From positions 558,001 to 622,000 of the forward strand of contig NZ_KI911784.1 of the NCBI RefSeq assembly GCF_000516515.1: a stretch of 64,000 bases of DNA, written 5' to 3'. Source of the DNA: Chloroflexus sp. Y-396-1. GTDB lineage: Bacteria > Chloroflexota > Chloroflexia > Chloroflexales > Chloroflexaceae. Below are positions 1 to 8,439 of the stretch, piece by piece (positions within the stretch are counted from its first letter, which is position 1; every line of letters starts with the position of its first letter). The translations under genes were made by a program, and so were the position numbers. A model generated the notes under the pieces. That model ran no database searches, was not told the origin of the DNA, and saw only the letters and a list, made by a program, of their open reading frames with translations.

Positions 1-468
1 GACGGCCAGTGGCACATAAAATGCAGCACGCGGATAGCGCTTGACCAGCGTTGTAGTCAGACGTACCACTGCATCGGTGAGCGGATCACCGGTTGCTGGT
101 GTTGCAAACAGACTCACTTCATCGGCATACACATCGGGACAGCGATAAATTGCATCAAGCTCAGGCAACAACAGCGCATCGGCGCCAAGCACACCAAGCG
201 CAGCGGCATCTTCAACCCGACGATAGGCCACGACAGATGATGGCGGCAATGCCCATCGTTCGTGAAGCGATTGTGCAAATGAACTGAATCCCGTGCGAGC
301 AGACGGCAAACCACTACAGACATTGACAACCAGCACTCGTTCGCCAGCCGCCGTCATACGAGCAATAAAACCGCCACAGGAAAGCGCCGCATCATCAAGA
401 TGCGGCGACAACACAATGTGGCAATAGCCATCAGGCAATGCCGTGGCCTGATCGGTAACAAGTGCCAT
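1..468 (-). CDS. PIG-L (LmbE-like) deacetylase, partial
   Basis: The reading frame starts with ATG at 468 and runs off the left edge of the window, leaving 156 residues. It is too open-ended to look like a closed ORF. The N-terminus carries PHLDDAAL at about residues 22-29, a variant of the PHPDD zinc-binding signature of the PIG-L/LmbE family. These enzymes deacetylate N-acetylglucosaminyl lipids or thiol precursors (GlcNAc-PI, MshB/BshB type). The usual second residue P is L here, while His23, Asp25 and Asp26 are kept. It follows the HEAT-repeat gene by 6 bases and is probably co-transcribed with it. The substrate cannot be told from the sequence. Confidence 0.8.
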   Translation of the reverse strand, partial: MALVTDQATALPDGYCHIVLSPHLDDAALSCGGFIARMTAAGERVLVVNVCSGLPSARTGFSSFAQSLHERWALPPSSVVAYRRVEDAAALGVLGADALLLPELDAIYRCPDVYADEVSLFATPATGDPLTDAVVRLTTTLVKRYPRAAFYVPLAV

Positions 469-474
469 ACTTCC

Positions 475-1386
475 TCAGAGGGTATCAAGGTCGAGTTCAG
501 CGAGCGCATCCTGGGCAACCTGAGCGCGTACCTCATCACGAGAACGGGCAATCCGTTGGAGAATGCGTCGTGCATCAGCCCCACCGACTTGGCCTAACGC
601 CCAAATCGCAGCCAGAGCAATCTCAGTATCTTCATCATCGACGAGCGGTAACAACGCAGGTAACAACTCCCGTCCATCTTCACCGATCTCACCAACGGCC
701 CGTGCTGCTTCATAACGCAACGATGGAGATGGACTTTTCAGCTCACGCAAGATATACGGAAACCACTGGCGCCGCATTGAACGGCCCATTGCCAGCACCG
801 CACTCTCGCGCATGTAGATGTCATCTGTGTTGTAGGCACGGTCAACCAATGCCTGCGCTTCCGAAGAATCGGCAAAATAGCCTAATGCCTCAATTGCCCG
901 GCGTCGCACCTCAAAAGGCTGCTCAGGATCAGTGGCCGCTCCAACCAAGACGTCATGCAAGCGCTGACCTGCACTCAGCGACAGGTCACCAACTTCAGCC
1001 CGATACGCAAACCGTGCCAGACTAAGCAACGCCGCAGCTCGCACCTCACCTGCCGGGTCGTGGAGCATCTGGATCAGCCGATCCATCATCTGCTCGTGGT
1101 CATCTTCCCATAATCCCTCGATGGCAAGAACCCGAATTTCAGCATCCTGATCGGCCAGGCACGCCCGAAAGATTGGCCGGTAATCAAGCTGAATCTGTTC
1201 TTCGGCCAGCTCAGCCAGTAAACGCATAATATGGCGTCGGCGTTCCAGACTGAAGCGCTGCCACTGCTCCCAAAAGATATATACGCTCTCTGGCCCTAAA
1301 TTGGCCAGCAACTTCAGATCAAGGCGTGTTGGCGCCTTCTCCATCGTATCGAGTTGGGCAACACGCTCGGCAAAACTCAGAGTCAT
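475..1386 (-). CDS. HEAT-repeat protein
   Basis: This is a 303-residue, soluble, mostly alpha-helical protein with no signal peptide. From about residue 60 onward it is a chain of HEAT-like repeats, recognisable by recurring patterns such as EVRAAALLSLARFA, EVRRRAIEALGYFA, SLRYEAARAVGEIGEDG and EIALAAIWALGQVGG. Such alpha-solenoids act as protein-binding scaffolds; phycobilin-lyase-like and PBS-lyase HEAT proteins have the same repeat form, but nothing here shows an enzymatic role. The start at 1386 (MTLSFAERV) is preferred to an in-frame upstream codon at 1443 because the extra 19 residues look non-coding. It sits 72 bases after the 652-aa gene and 6 bases before the PIG-L gene. Confidence 0.8.
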   Translation of the reverse strand: MTLSFAERVAQLDTMEKAPTRLDLKLLANLGPESVYIFWEQWQRFSLERRRHIMRLLAELAEEQIQLDYRPIFRACLADQDAEIRVLAIEGLWEDDHEQMMDRLIQMLHDPAGEVRAAALLSLARFAYRAEVGDLSLSAGQRLHDVLVGAATDPEQPFEVRRRAIEALGYFADSSEAQALVDRAYNTDDIYMRESAVLAMGRSMRRQWFPYILRELKSPSPSLRYEAARAVGEIGEDGRELLPALLPLVDDEDTEIALAAIWALGQVGGADARRILQRIARSRDEVRAQVAQDALAELDLDTL

Positions 1387-1458
1387 GGTAAACCTGCACG
1401 GGGAAACGCGACACAGCGACGATGCAGAGCCAAGACCCCACACCGTCGCCGGTCATGC

Positions 1459-3417
1459 TTACTCATCTTCATCAATATAACGACCACCCCGCCGACGTAC
1501 AGTAGGTTGGATTGGCTGGTCTTCCTCTTCCACATCCTCCTCTTCGGTATCGGTTCGTTCCACCTGCGGCAGGGTAAAGAAATACGTTCCAGACGCTGCA
1601 GGATCGGCTGTGATCGCCGGATGACTATCGAGCAACGCTTGCAAGAACGAACGTGAAGCCGGACGCAGCACGTTGTAGGCAACATATAAATCATTAAACG
1701 TCACCCGATACACCGGCTGCTCGCGGCTCCCACCCCGCTCGCCCATCACCTCGCAAACATGTTCAAGAACCATCTCGGCCTTACGCCGTTCACTCATCGG
1801 GAAAGCCTTCAGATTACGCAATTTCCCGTAGCGATTCTGGGTCGGCAATACATCCTCATCAATGGCACAGTAGAAGGTCAGGTTGGCAAATGCAAACCGG
1901 TTCTTCTTCTCATCAAACGTCAGCAAACGATCGGTTGTCTCACCACCCTCTTCGTAGCTGATGGTAAAGACATTCACCGCGTCAGTCCGACTAATCGTGA
2001 TCAAAGCGCCGGGCACGAGATGCTCGCGGAAGAAATCTTCTAGCCCCTGCAACCAACCGCCACGATTCCCGCTCGGATAGCGCACTTCAACCAGATACGT
2101 TCCGAAATGTTGCGATGACTCGAAGCGAAGGACTGCACTCCGTTGATCGGGGAAAACCGGTTTCGGCAGTAGGGTCGCCAATGCAGCATCTAGCGGAAGC
2201 ACCCCATATTCCCACTCAAAGAAGGTTAGCAAGCGAGTTACACTACCACTGGCCTGAATGGCCTCTGCACTCTGATCGGCTAGACTATCATCAAAGCCCT
2301 CGATCAGATACGAGGTCAGTTGGCCCATCTCAGATGCTTTCACCCGCTTAGATCCAATTGCCGGCAAACCCCTTGTTGACCAAATATTCGCGCCTTCTAC
2401 GCCCACGAATTCAAAATCTTTCTCCCGCGACAGGCGATAATTCAACGAAAAGCGAAAACCCTCGTAGTCGGGTTGGCGTGGATTATGGTAATACAGATCG
2501 GCAATGATCTCGGTATCGAGCAATGGCTCATTGCGTTCGAGGATGTAGTCACGGATCTTGCGCAAATCGTTCTTGCCAAAGCCAACCAGGCTCGCTTCCG
2601 GGTAATGCAATCGCCCGAAGCTAACGATCCGCCGGAGTGGATCTCGAGCCAATCGCTCGGCCAATATTCGCTCAAGAGCCGGGCCATGCTCAGCGACAAT
2701 CTCCGCTGGCGAGCGGCTCAGGTCAATTGTCAAACCGTCAACTGTCAGCACGGTTGAACGCTCGCTGGAAGTCGGCTCAGCAATAGGAGCTGCCGATGGT
2801 TCCTCACTAACACCAAGCATCGCAACCGGCTCTTCAACATCAGTTGGTGGCACCACCGCCACTCCTGGCTCTTCACCAACCAGCGCTGGGCTTGCCCCCT
2901 CAGCAACCGGCTGCTCGACAACTACCGGTGGTGTCACCGCAGCTTCTTGTGGTTCAGGCATCACTGCTGACTGTTCATCCATCTGCGCAGCCGCAATCAA
3001 CCGGGCCTGCTCGATCCAATAGTCTGAGATATAGACTGGTTCAACCGTTGTAATTGCCGGACGCGATGTAGAGACCACAACGCTCAAATCATCAATCGGC
3101 AACGGATTCTCCGGCTCGTAGAGTCGCTGCTTGAACGTATGCGGATCGGCAGTATCACGGGGAATGTACCGTCCCTGACGAGAGGTCACATAAATGACTT
3201 GACCGTTAACCTCTTCACGGGTAAAGCGCTCATCAGCCGCCAGAGCTGCTTCCAGTTCAGCCTGCACACTTGCCGGATCGCGTTGCAGCCGAGCGGCAAA
3301 GAATTCGACCAGATTACTCAGCGTCTGACGAATAGGGGCATCAATGGCGAAGAGGATTCCCTGTGCGGTCATCAGCCGCCATACTTCATCGGCCAGTGTT
3401 CCTGTGGTGGCAGTCAT
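1459..3417 (-). CDS. Conserved-looking protein of unknown function, 652 aa
   Basis: I do not recognise the family. The start at 3417 is set by a strong ribosome-binding site (GGAGGAGGG) ending a few bases upstream, and by an ATGA overlap with the 50-aa gene before it. Residues 1-110 look like a compact helical domain with a possible winged-helix character. Residues about 160-225 form a Pro/Val/Glu-rich, low-complexity linker. A larger mixed alpha/beta region follows, and the C-terminus is highly acidic with an arginine patch (about residues 625-652). There is no signal peptide or membrane segment. The linker suggests a modular cytoplasmic protein, and tight coupling to the microprotein suggests the two work together. 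Confidence 0.65.
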   Translation of the reverse strand: MTATTGTLADEVWRLMTAQGILFAIDAPIRQTLSNLVEFFAARLQRDPASVQAELEAALAADERFTREEVNGQVIYVTSRQGRYIPRDTADPHTFKQRLYEPENPLPIDDLSVVVSTSRPAITTVEPVYISDYWIEQARLIAAAQMDEQSAVMPEPQEAAVTPPVVVEQPVAEGASPALVGEEPGVAVVPPTDVEEPVAMLGVSEEPSAAPIAEPTSSERSTVLTVDGLTIDLSRSPAEIVAEHGPALERILAERLARDPLRRIVSFGRLHYPEASLVGFGKNDLRKIRDYILERNEPLLDTEIIADLYYHNPRQPDYEGFRFSLNYRLSREKDFEFVGVEGANIWSTRGLPAIGSKRVKASEMGQLTSYLIEGFDDSLADQSAEAIQASGSVTRLLTFFEWEYGVLPLDAALATLLPKPVFPDQRSAVLRFESSQHFGTYLVEVRYPSGNRGGWLQGLEDFFREHLVPGALITISRTDAVNVFTISYEEGGETTDRLLTFDEKKNRFAFANLTFYCAIDEDVLPTQNRYGKLRNLKAFPMSERRKAEMVLEHVCEVMGERGGSREQPVYRVTFNDLYVAYNVLRPASRSFLQALLDSHPAITADPAASGTYFFTLPQVERTDTEEEDVEEEDQPIQPTVRRRGGRYIDEDE

Positions 3418-3566
3418 TCGCCCTCCTCCGTCACCAGCTTGCAAAGAATTTCAAGATATTGCAGTAACAAGTCTCTTACATCTTTCGGTTCACCGCTTGC
3501 CCGTAGCCATTGGAGTAAGCGGTCGATGGCGGTATCGCCAAAAACGATCGTCTTTGCGTCCATCAT
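3414..3566 (-). CDS. Small 50-aa protein coupled to the 652-aa protein
   Basis: This short reading frame begins with two consecutive ATG codons (3566 or 3563). It encodes MMDAKTIVFGDTAIDRLLQW and continues with a leucine-rich amphipathic helix (DLLLQYLEILCKLVTEEGE). Its stop codon overlaps the next start in an ATGA arrangement, a typical translational-coupling junction. GAGGATTG lies about 8-12 bases upstream and could serve as the ribosome-binding site. Length, composition and coupling argue for a real gene. No domain is recognised. A coiled-coil or helical partner of the downstream protein is the simplest guess. Confidence 0.6.
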   Translation of the reverse strand: MMDAKTIVFGDTAIDRLLQWLRASGEPKDVRDLLLQYLEILCKLVTEEGE

Positions 3567-3723
3567 GCCCCACAATCCTCAACTCATAGACAACAGGAAA
3601 CAGAGAGGCGCAACTTGCCTCCCTGCTATCCGTAGGGTGTACGATATAGCTTGCTGTATTGTAGCATTGCTCAGCACGATATGCAAATAGTAGATCGTGC
3701 AGGGAGGGATTTTCAGCGTTCTC

Positions 3724-3861
3724 ATACCAATCCTGTTCGCGAAAACCGTGTATCCTGGTGTGCGAGCATCTGGATCCCCCTTCCCCCCGCAAGCGGGTGG
3801 ATGGAGGGGTACGAGCGGCGCTGGCAGGATGATACACGGCTTGCACAGATAGGATTGGTAT
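3724..3861. repeat. Long imperfect palindrome, MITE-like
   Basis: Outer arms ATACCAATCCT (3724-3734) and AGGATTGGTAT (3851-3861) are perfect reverse complements. Inner arms CCGTGTATCCT (3746-3756) and AGGATGATACACGG (3826-3839) pair imperfectly. The centre contains a C-rich/G-rich pair around GCAAGCGGG. The whole 138 bases could fold into one hairpin. Size and nested arms resemble a small non-autonomous element or a dispersed intergenic repeat, but no target duplication was identified. Confidence 0.5.
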
Positions 3862-4148
3862 CAGATACGGGTTTTATTCGATAACCGGACGATGCAAAAA
3901 ACCGAGTGACACCGACCACCATCACGCATCTGCTGCCGATGAATCCTGGTCCACGCGGCCACGTGGGTGCGCAGGCCTCCGGCCCACGTCGTGTGATGCA
4001 CATGGAGCACCCATCGGTTGACACATCAGCACACCATCATCCTCCAGGTCCCGATCCACCACCTCCTCCTACGTGCAGGGATACGAGTTGCGAACCCGCC
4101 ACGACCGTCGGGGGATAGGCAGACACTCCGGGATACGGCAGTGTTGCA

Positions 4149-4167
4149 GGCGGGTTGGGAACCCGCC
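4149..4167. repeat. GGCGGGTT-ggg-AACCCGCC palindrome
   Basis: Eight-base perfect arms flank GGG. Half or variant copies of GGTTGGGAACCCGCC lie nearby (about 4085-4098) and far away (about 41473-41488; a weaker one near 24106-24123), so this is a dispersed short motif. It lies 54 bases beyond the stop of the ROK gene and could end its transcript, but no T-run follows. Confidence 0.45.
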
Positions 4168-4220
4168 CCGACCATACGCTGACGATATGATGAAGAGAGA
4201 AGAGAGGTATATCAGCAGGA

Positions 4221-5192
4221 CTAATCTGACAAACTATCGAGTGCCATCGCAACAGCACCGATTGCGACACTGTCTGGCCCCAATATCGAAGCCACAACCG
4301 GCACTGGTCGAGCAAACTGGGGGGCAATGAAATGACTCACTTTGGAGGCAATTGCTTCGACGAAACTATCGCCGCCGATACGCACAACAATGCCTCCTAA
4401 GACGACCATCTCTGGATCAAGTAATGCAATAATCTGCGCAATTCTGGTTGCCATCAGATCAACCGTATGCTGGACAACCTTACGCGCCACCGGATGATCA
4501 CTAAAAATATCTTCAAGACGATTAGTCATCAGACCAGCAGCAGCAGCTCGTCGGAGTAATCCACCAATTGAGACCAATTCCTCAAGCGTCTCCGGGCGAC
4601 CATCACCATCCCAGCCATGACCTACGACCGCATGCCCAATTTCGCCTGCCATGGAATGAGCACCATGGTAGAGGCGACCGTTCAACACCGCTCCACCGCC
4701 CACACCACTGCTCAGGTGAACGTAAAAGAGATGCTGACACCCCTTCCCAACACCAAATACGGCTTCACCAAGTGCGATCAGGTTGGCATCGTTGTCGATC
4801 AAGGTTACTGTATCAAACGCCTGTTCAAAGCGTTCCTGGAGCGGATAGTTTTCCCAGCCCGGTCGGCGTGGCGCTAACCGAACGGTACCATGCCGGAGAT
4901 CGACTGGGCCGCTAAAGCCTACGCCAACCCGTACCAGCCGATCAACAGTCACCCCTTCCTGAGCCATCAAGCCACGAGCCAGCTCGATAACACGATTCAC
5001 GGTTGTTTCAGGGTCTTCGTGTTCGACCGATTCGATGGCAGCATTTTGATAGGTATGGTGCTGCAAGTCAACCAATGCAACCCGCAGACCGTAGCTACCC
5101 AGATCGATACCAAGAATATACCCTTGATTGCCAAGAACGCCCCACAGGTTCTGCGTCAACCGTTCACCTATCAGGGTAGGCAGATCTTTCAT
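4221..5192 (-). CDS. ROK family protein (sugar kinase-like)
   Basis: This 323-residue protein has the ROK/ASKHA architecture. A phosphate-1 loop lies in ILGIDLGSYGLRVALVD. The catalytic loop region contains IDNDANLIALGEA, which carries the expected NDAN. Next come a glycine-rich stretch (SSGVGGGAVLNG), AGEIGHAVVG, and the C-terminal VVLGGIV motif. ROK members phosphorylate glucose, fructose or N-acetylmannosamine, or act as repressors. No helix-turn-helix precedes the domain, so a kinase is more likely. The CxCGxxGCxE zinc motif usual after the GEIGH motif is missing; GHGWDGDGRPETLEELVS stands there. The start at 5192 has AGAGGAA upstream and is preferred to a TTG at 5216. It begins 51 bases after the LTD gene and may share its transcript. 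Confidence 0.8.
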   Translation of the reverse strand: MKDLPTLIGERLTQNLWGVLGNQGYILGIDLGSYGLRVALVDLQHHTYQNAAIESVEHEDPETTVNRVIELARGLMAQEGVTVDRLVRVGVGFSGPVDLRHGTVRLAPRRPGWENYPLQERFEQAFDTVTLIDNDANLIALGEAVFGVGKGCQHLFYVHLSSGVGGGAVLNGRLYHGAHSMAGEIGHAVVGHGWDGDGRPETLEELVSIGGLLRRAAAAGLMTNRLEDIFSDHPVARKVVQHTVDLMATRIAQIIALLDPEMVVLGGIVVRIGGDSFVEAIASKVSHFIAPQFARPVPVVASILGPDSVAIGAVAMALDSLSD

Positions 5193-5243
5193 AGGGGTGT
5201 TCCTCTCTGAATTCAACGTATGTTCGGCACCGGTATTGTGAGA

Positions 5244-8200
5244 TTATAGCACATCCTGATGGTCTCGCGCAGAACGCCGTGGTTTTGGTTCAGCAACAAA
5301 GATCAGGATGGCAATCACTCCCAACACTGCGGCAGTGATCCGCGACCATGACCATCGCGGTTGGGAACAGTCAGTACACATGCTTACGTTCGCCGCCGGT
5401 GGTGCAACGGTTGGCAGCGCAGTGGCAGTTCCTGTCAGGTAACCGGGCAATGGCGAACGTAGTGCTAGCGAAACAGGATGTCGTTCGGTAGGCCGTGAGG
5501 ATGTTGATGGCGAGGGCAACACAGTATCAGTTGTGGCAGGTATTTGCAGAGAGAGGTTGATCTCGTGCCCAGGGTCGGTTTGCAAAGAAGAAACCGTGAG
5601 TTGGCGCCAGATAATGTTATCAGTCGCTGCTGCTGAATAAGAAAATGTGTCTATCACGTTTCCCGTTGGATCGTGCAGGGTTACTGTATCACCGCTGTTG
5701 TTCAGAAAGGAGCGCGTGATCGGAATACGCACCGTTGCCCCTGCCGCCAGGGATTGCTCAGGAATCAAGCGACGTTGTCCACTCCCATCGGTAAAAAACC
5801 ATCCTTGCAGGTCGATAGGTTGTACGTACTGACTGCTGAGTTCAATCCACTCATATGTTCCGGTTGCTGGCGCCGGTAAGAGCGCACTGATGATTACCAC
5901 ACCGGTAGGCCAGGCCGTTGGCTTAGGAGTCGGCGATACGGTCGGCGTGCGAGTCGCGGTTGGCGTCTTCGTGGGCTTTGTTGTCCGGGTCGCGGTTGGC
6001 GTCTTCGTGACCGTTGGTGTCCGGGTCGCGGTTGGCGTCTTCGTGACCGTTGGTGTCCGGGTCGCGGTTGGCGTCTTCGTGACCGTTGGTGTCCGGGTCA
6101 CGGTTGAGGTGTACGTCGCAGTGGGCATAGTCGCTGCCGTAGCCGTAGCAGTCGCAAGTGGCGATGATGAGATCGTTGGCTCAGGAATGTTGTTGGTCAT
6201 CCCAGCCGTTGCCTGCTCACGCACCACCCACTCGGGTGCGCCATCGCGCACACGGGCATAGACCGTCGCTGCGCTGAGGGCCGGGTATTCGACCGCCGTG
6301 CTCATCGCCGTCGCCTGCCAGAACAGCGTCAGCCGCGCCCCGCCGTCGGGCAGCGTCCCTTTCGTAAGCGGTACCAGCAGCCATTCTCCTGCGGCCAGCC
6401 TCACCGTTGGCAACGAACGCACCACGCGGCTGCCCGTCGCACTCACCCGCTCAAGCTGCCACTCCGCCAGCTCGACCGCCGTCGGCCCGCGATTGTACAG
6501 CTCGATCCACTCCTCCTCACCGGCTGCCGCAATTTCGTTGATCACCACCTGATCCACGGCTGCCGACATTGTTGGCGTTGGCGTAGGCGTGGCCGTGGCC
6601 GTCGCGCTCGGGGTGGCCGTAGCCGTCGCGCTCGGTGTGGCCGTGGCCGTCGCGCTCGGTGTGGCCGTAGCTGTTGCGCTCGGTGTGGCCGTGGCAGGCA
6701 CATCATTCGTCATTCCAGCCGTCGTCTGCTCACGCACCACCCACTCGGGTGCGCCATCGCGCACACGGGCATAGACCGTCGCTGCGCTGAGGGCCGGGTA
6801 TTCGACCGCCGTACTCATCGCCGTCGCCTGCCAGAACAGCGTCAGCCGCGCCCCGCCGTCGGGCAGCGTCCCTTTCGTAAGCGGTACCAGCAGCCATTCT
6901 CCTGCGGCCAGCCTCACCGTTGGCAACGAACGCACCACGCGGCTGCCCGTCGCACTCACCCGCTCAAGCTGCCACTCCGCCAGCTCGACTGCCGTCAACC
7001 CGCGATTGTACAGCTCGATCCACTCCTCTTCACCGGCTGCCGCAATTTCGTTGATCACCACCTGATCCACGGCTGCCGACATTGTTGGCGATGGCGTTGG
7101 CGATGGCGTTGGCGTGGCCGTCGCGCTCGGTGTGGTCGTGGCCGTCGCGCTCGGTGTGGTCGTGGCCGTTGCGCTCGGTGTGGTCGTGGCCGTCGCGCTC
7201 GGTGTGGTCGTGGCCGTCGCGCTCGGTGTGGCCGTGGCAGGCACATCATTCGTCATCCCAGCCGTCGCCTGCTCACGCACCACCCACTCGGGTGCGCCAT
7301 CGCGCACACGGGCATAGACCGTCGCTGCGCTGAGGGCCGGGTATTCGACCGCCGTGCTCATCGCCGTCACCTGCCAGAACAGCGTCAGCCGCGCCCCGCC
7401 GTCGGGCAGCGTCCCTTTCGTGAGGGGTACCAGCAGCCATTCTCCTGCGGCCAGCCTCACCGTTGGCAACGAACGCACCACGCGGCTGCCCGTCGCACTC
7501 ACCCGCTCAAGCTGCCACTCCGCCAGCTCGACCGCCGTCGGCCCGCGATTGTACAGCTCGATCCACTCCTCCTCACCGGCTGCCGCAATTTCGTTGATCA
7601 CCACCTGATCCACGGCTGCCGACATTGTTGGCGTAGGCGACGACGTTGGCGATGGCGTAACCGTGGCCGTCGCGCTCGGTGTGGTCGTGGCCGTTGCGCT
7701 CGGTGTGGTCGTGGCTGTGTCCAGCGTGTCTGAGGTCGGCGTGACCGTCTCCAGAGCGCCGGAAGTTGACTCATTACCATCTGTAGCGACCGGTTCTGGC
7801 GTTGTCGGAATACCTGTGGCAGGTGGATTGCCACTATTCCAGATTCCCGGCGAAGGCGTACCTACCATCCAGGTATCGCTACCGTCAGGCTGGCGAGCGA
7901 TGGTCTGATCAGGTCGCAAAACGATCAGCAGACTCTGATCGATCACCTGACCGGTCGGATCGCTCAAGATAACTCGATCTGGATCGTTATTATTGAGAAT
8001 AGCACTGGTCAGTGGGATAACCAGCAAACTAGCCGGAGCAATAACCACGCCTTCACCGATCAGGGTATGGGGCCCGCCGATGACCGAATCATCAATCCGC
8101 CAACCACTCAAATTAACCGGCACGGTACCCGGATTATACAGCTCAACCCACTCTGCCCCTGATGACGGATAATGCATGACCTCATTGATCAATACTGGCG

Positions 8201-8276
8201 GCGATTGCGCATGAATTGGTTGAAGGGCAGCAATGAGCAGCCACAGGCTGATGAAGCTAATAGTAAAGAGACGCAC
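5244..8276 (-). CDS. Secreted multi-LTD surface protein with Thr/Pro linkers
   Basis: The product is about 1010 residues. The chosen start is GTG at 8276: it has GGAGAA about 7 bases upstream and opens directly into a signal peptide (VRLFTISFISLWLLIAALQ, cleavage near HAQ). Five lamin-tail-type (LTD) domains can be recognised by the INEV/INEI...EWVELYN...GW pattern. The first is near the N-terminus, the middle three are nearly identical, and a divergent one comes before the C-terminus. Ala/Thr/Pro/Ser linkers (ATATPSATAT, KTPTATRTPTV) separate them and may be glycosylated. A membrane segment (ITAAVLGVIAILIFVA) and a basic tail end the protein, so it is probably anchored with the bulk outside. 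LTD domains in bacteria are common on secreted nucleases and surface proteins; no nuclease domain is present. Confidence 0.85.
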   Translation of the reverse strand: MRLFTISFISLWLLIAALQPIHAQSPPVLINEVMHYPSSGAEWVELYNPGTVPVNLSGWRIDDSVIGGPHTLIGEGVVIAPASLLVIPLTSAILNNNDPDRVILSDPTGQVIDQSLLIVLRPDQTIARQPDGSDTWMVGTPSPGIWNSGNPPATGIPTTPEPVATDGNESTSGALETVTPTSDTLDTATTTPSATATTTPSATATVTPSPTSSPTPTMSAAVDQVVINEIAAAGEEEWIELYNRGPTAVELAEWQLERVSATGSRVVRSLPTVRLAAGEWLLVPLTKGTLPDGGARLTLFWQVTAMSTAVEYPALSAATVYARVRDGAPEWVVREQATAGMTNDVPATATPSATATTTPSATATTTPSATATTTPSATATTTPSATATPTPSPTPSPTMSAAVDQVVINEIAAAGEEEWIELYNRGLTAVELAEWQLERVSATGSRVVRSLPTVRLAAGEWLLVPLTKGTLPDGGARLTLFWQATAMSTAVEYPALSAATVYARVRDGAPEWVVREQTTAGMTNDVPATATPSATATATPSATATATPSATATATPSATATATPTPTPTMSAAVDQVVINEIAAAGEEEWIELYNRGPTAVELAEWQLERVSATGSRVVRSLPTVRLAAGEWLLVPLTKGTLPDGGARLTLFWQATAMSTAVEYPALSAATVYARVRDGAPEWVVREQATAGMTNNIPEPTISSSPLATATATAATMPTATYTSTVTRTPTVTKTPTATRTPTVTKTPTATRTPTVTKTPTATRTTKPTKTPTATRTPTVSPTPKPTAWPTGVVIISALLPAPATGTYEWIELSSQYVQPIDLQGWFFTDGSGQRRLIPEQSLAAGATVRIPITRSFLNNSGDTVTLHDPTGNVIDTFSYSAAATDNIIWRQLTVSSLQTDPGHEINLSLQIPATTDTVLPSPSTSSRPTERHPVSLALRSPLPGYLTGTATALPTVAPPAANVSMCTDCSQPRWSWSRITAAVLGVIAILIFVAEPKPRRSARDHQDVL
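6196..7630. repeat. Three near-identical 379-bp direct repeats inside the LTD gene
   Basis: Copies lie at about 6196-6574, 6709-7087 and 7252-7630, each encoding one LTD domain, and differ at only a handful of positions by eye. Between them are runs of an 18-base unit of the form GCCGTSGCGCTCGGTGTG encoding the TPSATA linkers, with different copy numbers. Such identity suggests recent expansion or ongoing gene conversion and makes length variation between strains likely. Assembly of this stretch from short reads would be unreliable. Confidence 0.85.
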
Positions 8277-8439
8277 GGTTGCTTCTCCAGTATGAGCCAC
8301 TTGTCCTACTAAAGAAACCGTGCAGAATGGCAAAAAGATTCGCTGATTTTAGGGGGAATTTGCTAAAAGATCGACCGGCACGCTCAGCATCTGCCCGTTT
8401 CGCACCTGCAAGCGGAAAAGTAGCAACCGTCTCTGCTGC

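Larger units (their letters stand above)
3567..4220. other. Gene-free region with palindromes
   Basis: No convincing gene is seen between the 50-aa gene and the ROK gene's 3' end. The stretch holds a 138-base imperfect palindrome (3724-3861), a short palindrome (4149-4167) and GC-rich sequence without codon bias. The short reading frames here have no family resemblance and overlap one another on both strands. Confidence 0.6.

Noticed and set aside
462-1025. 187-aa plus-strand frame opposite the HEAT-repeat gene
   Set aside because: Antisense shadow of a well-supported HEAT protein; no recognisable content.
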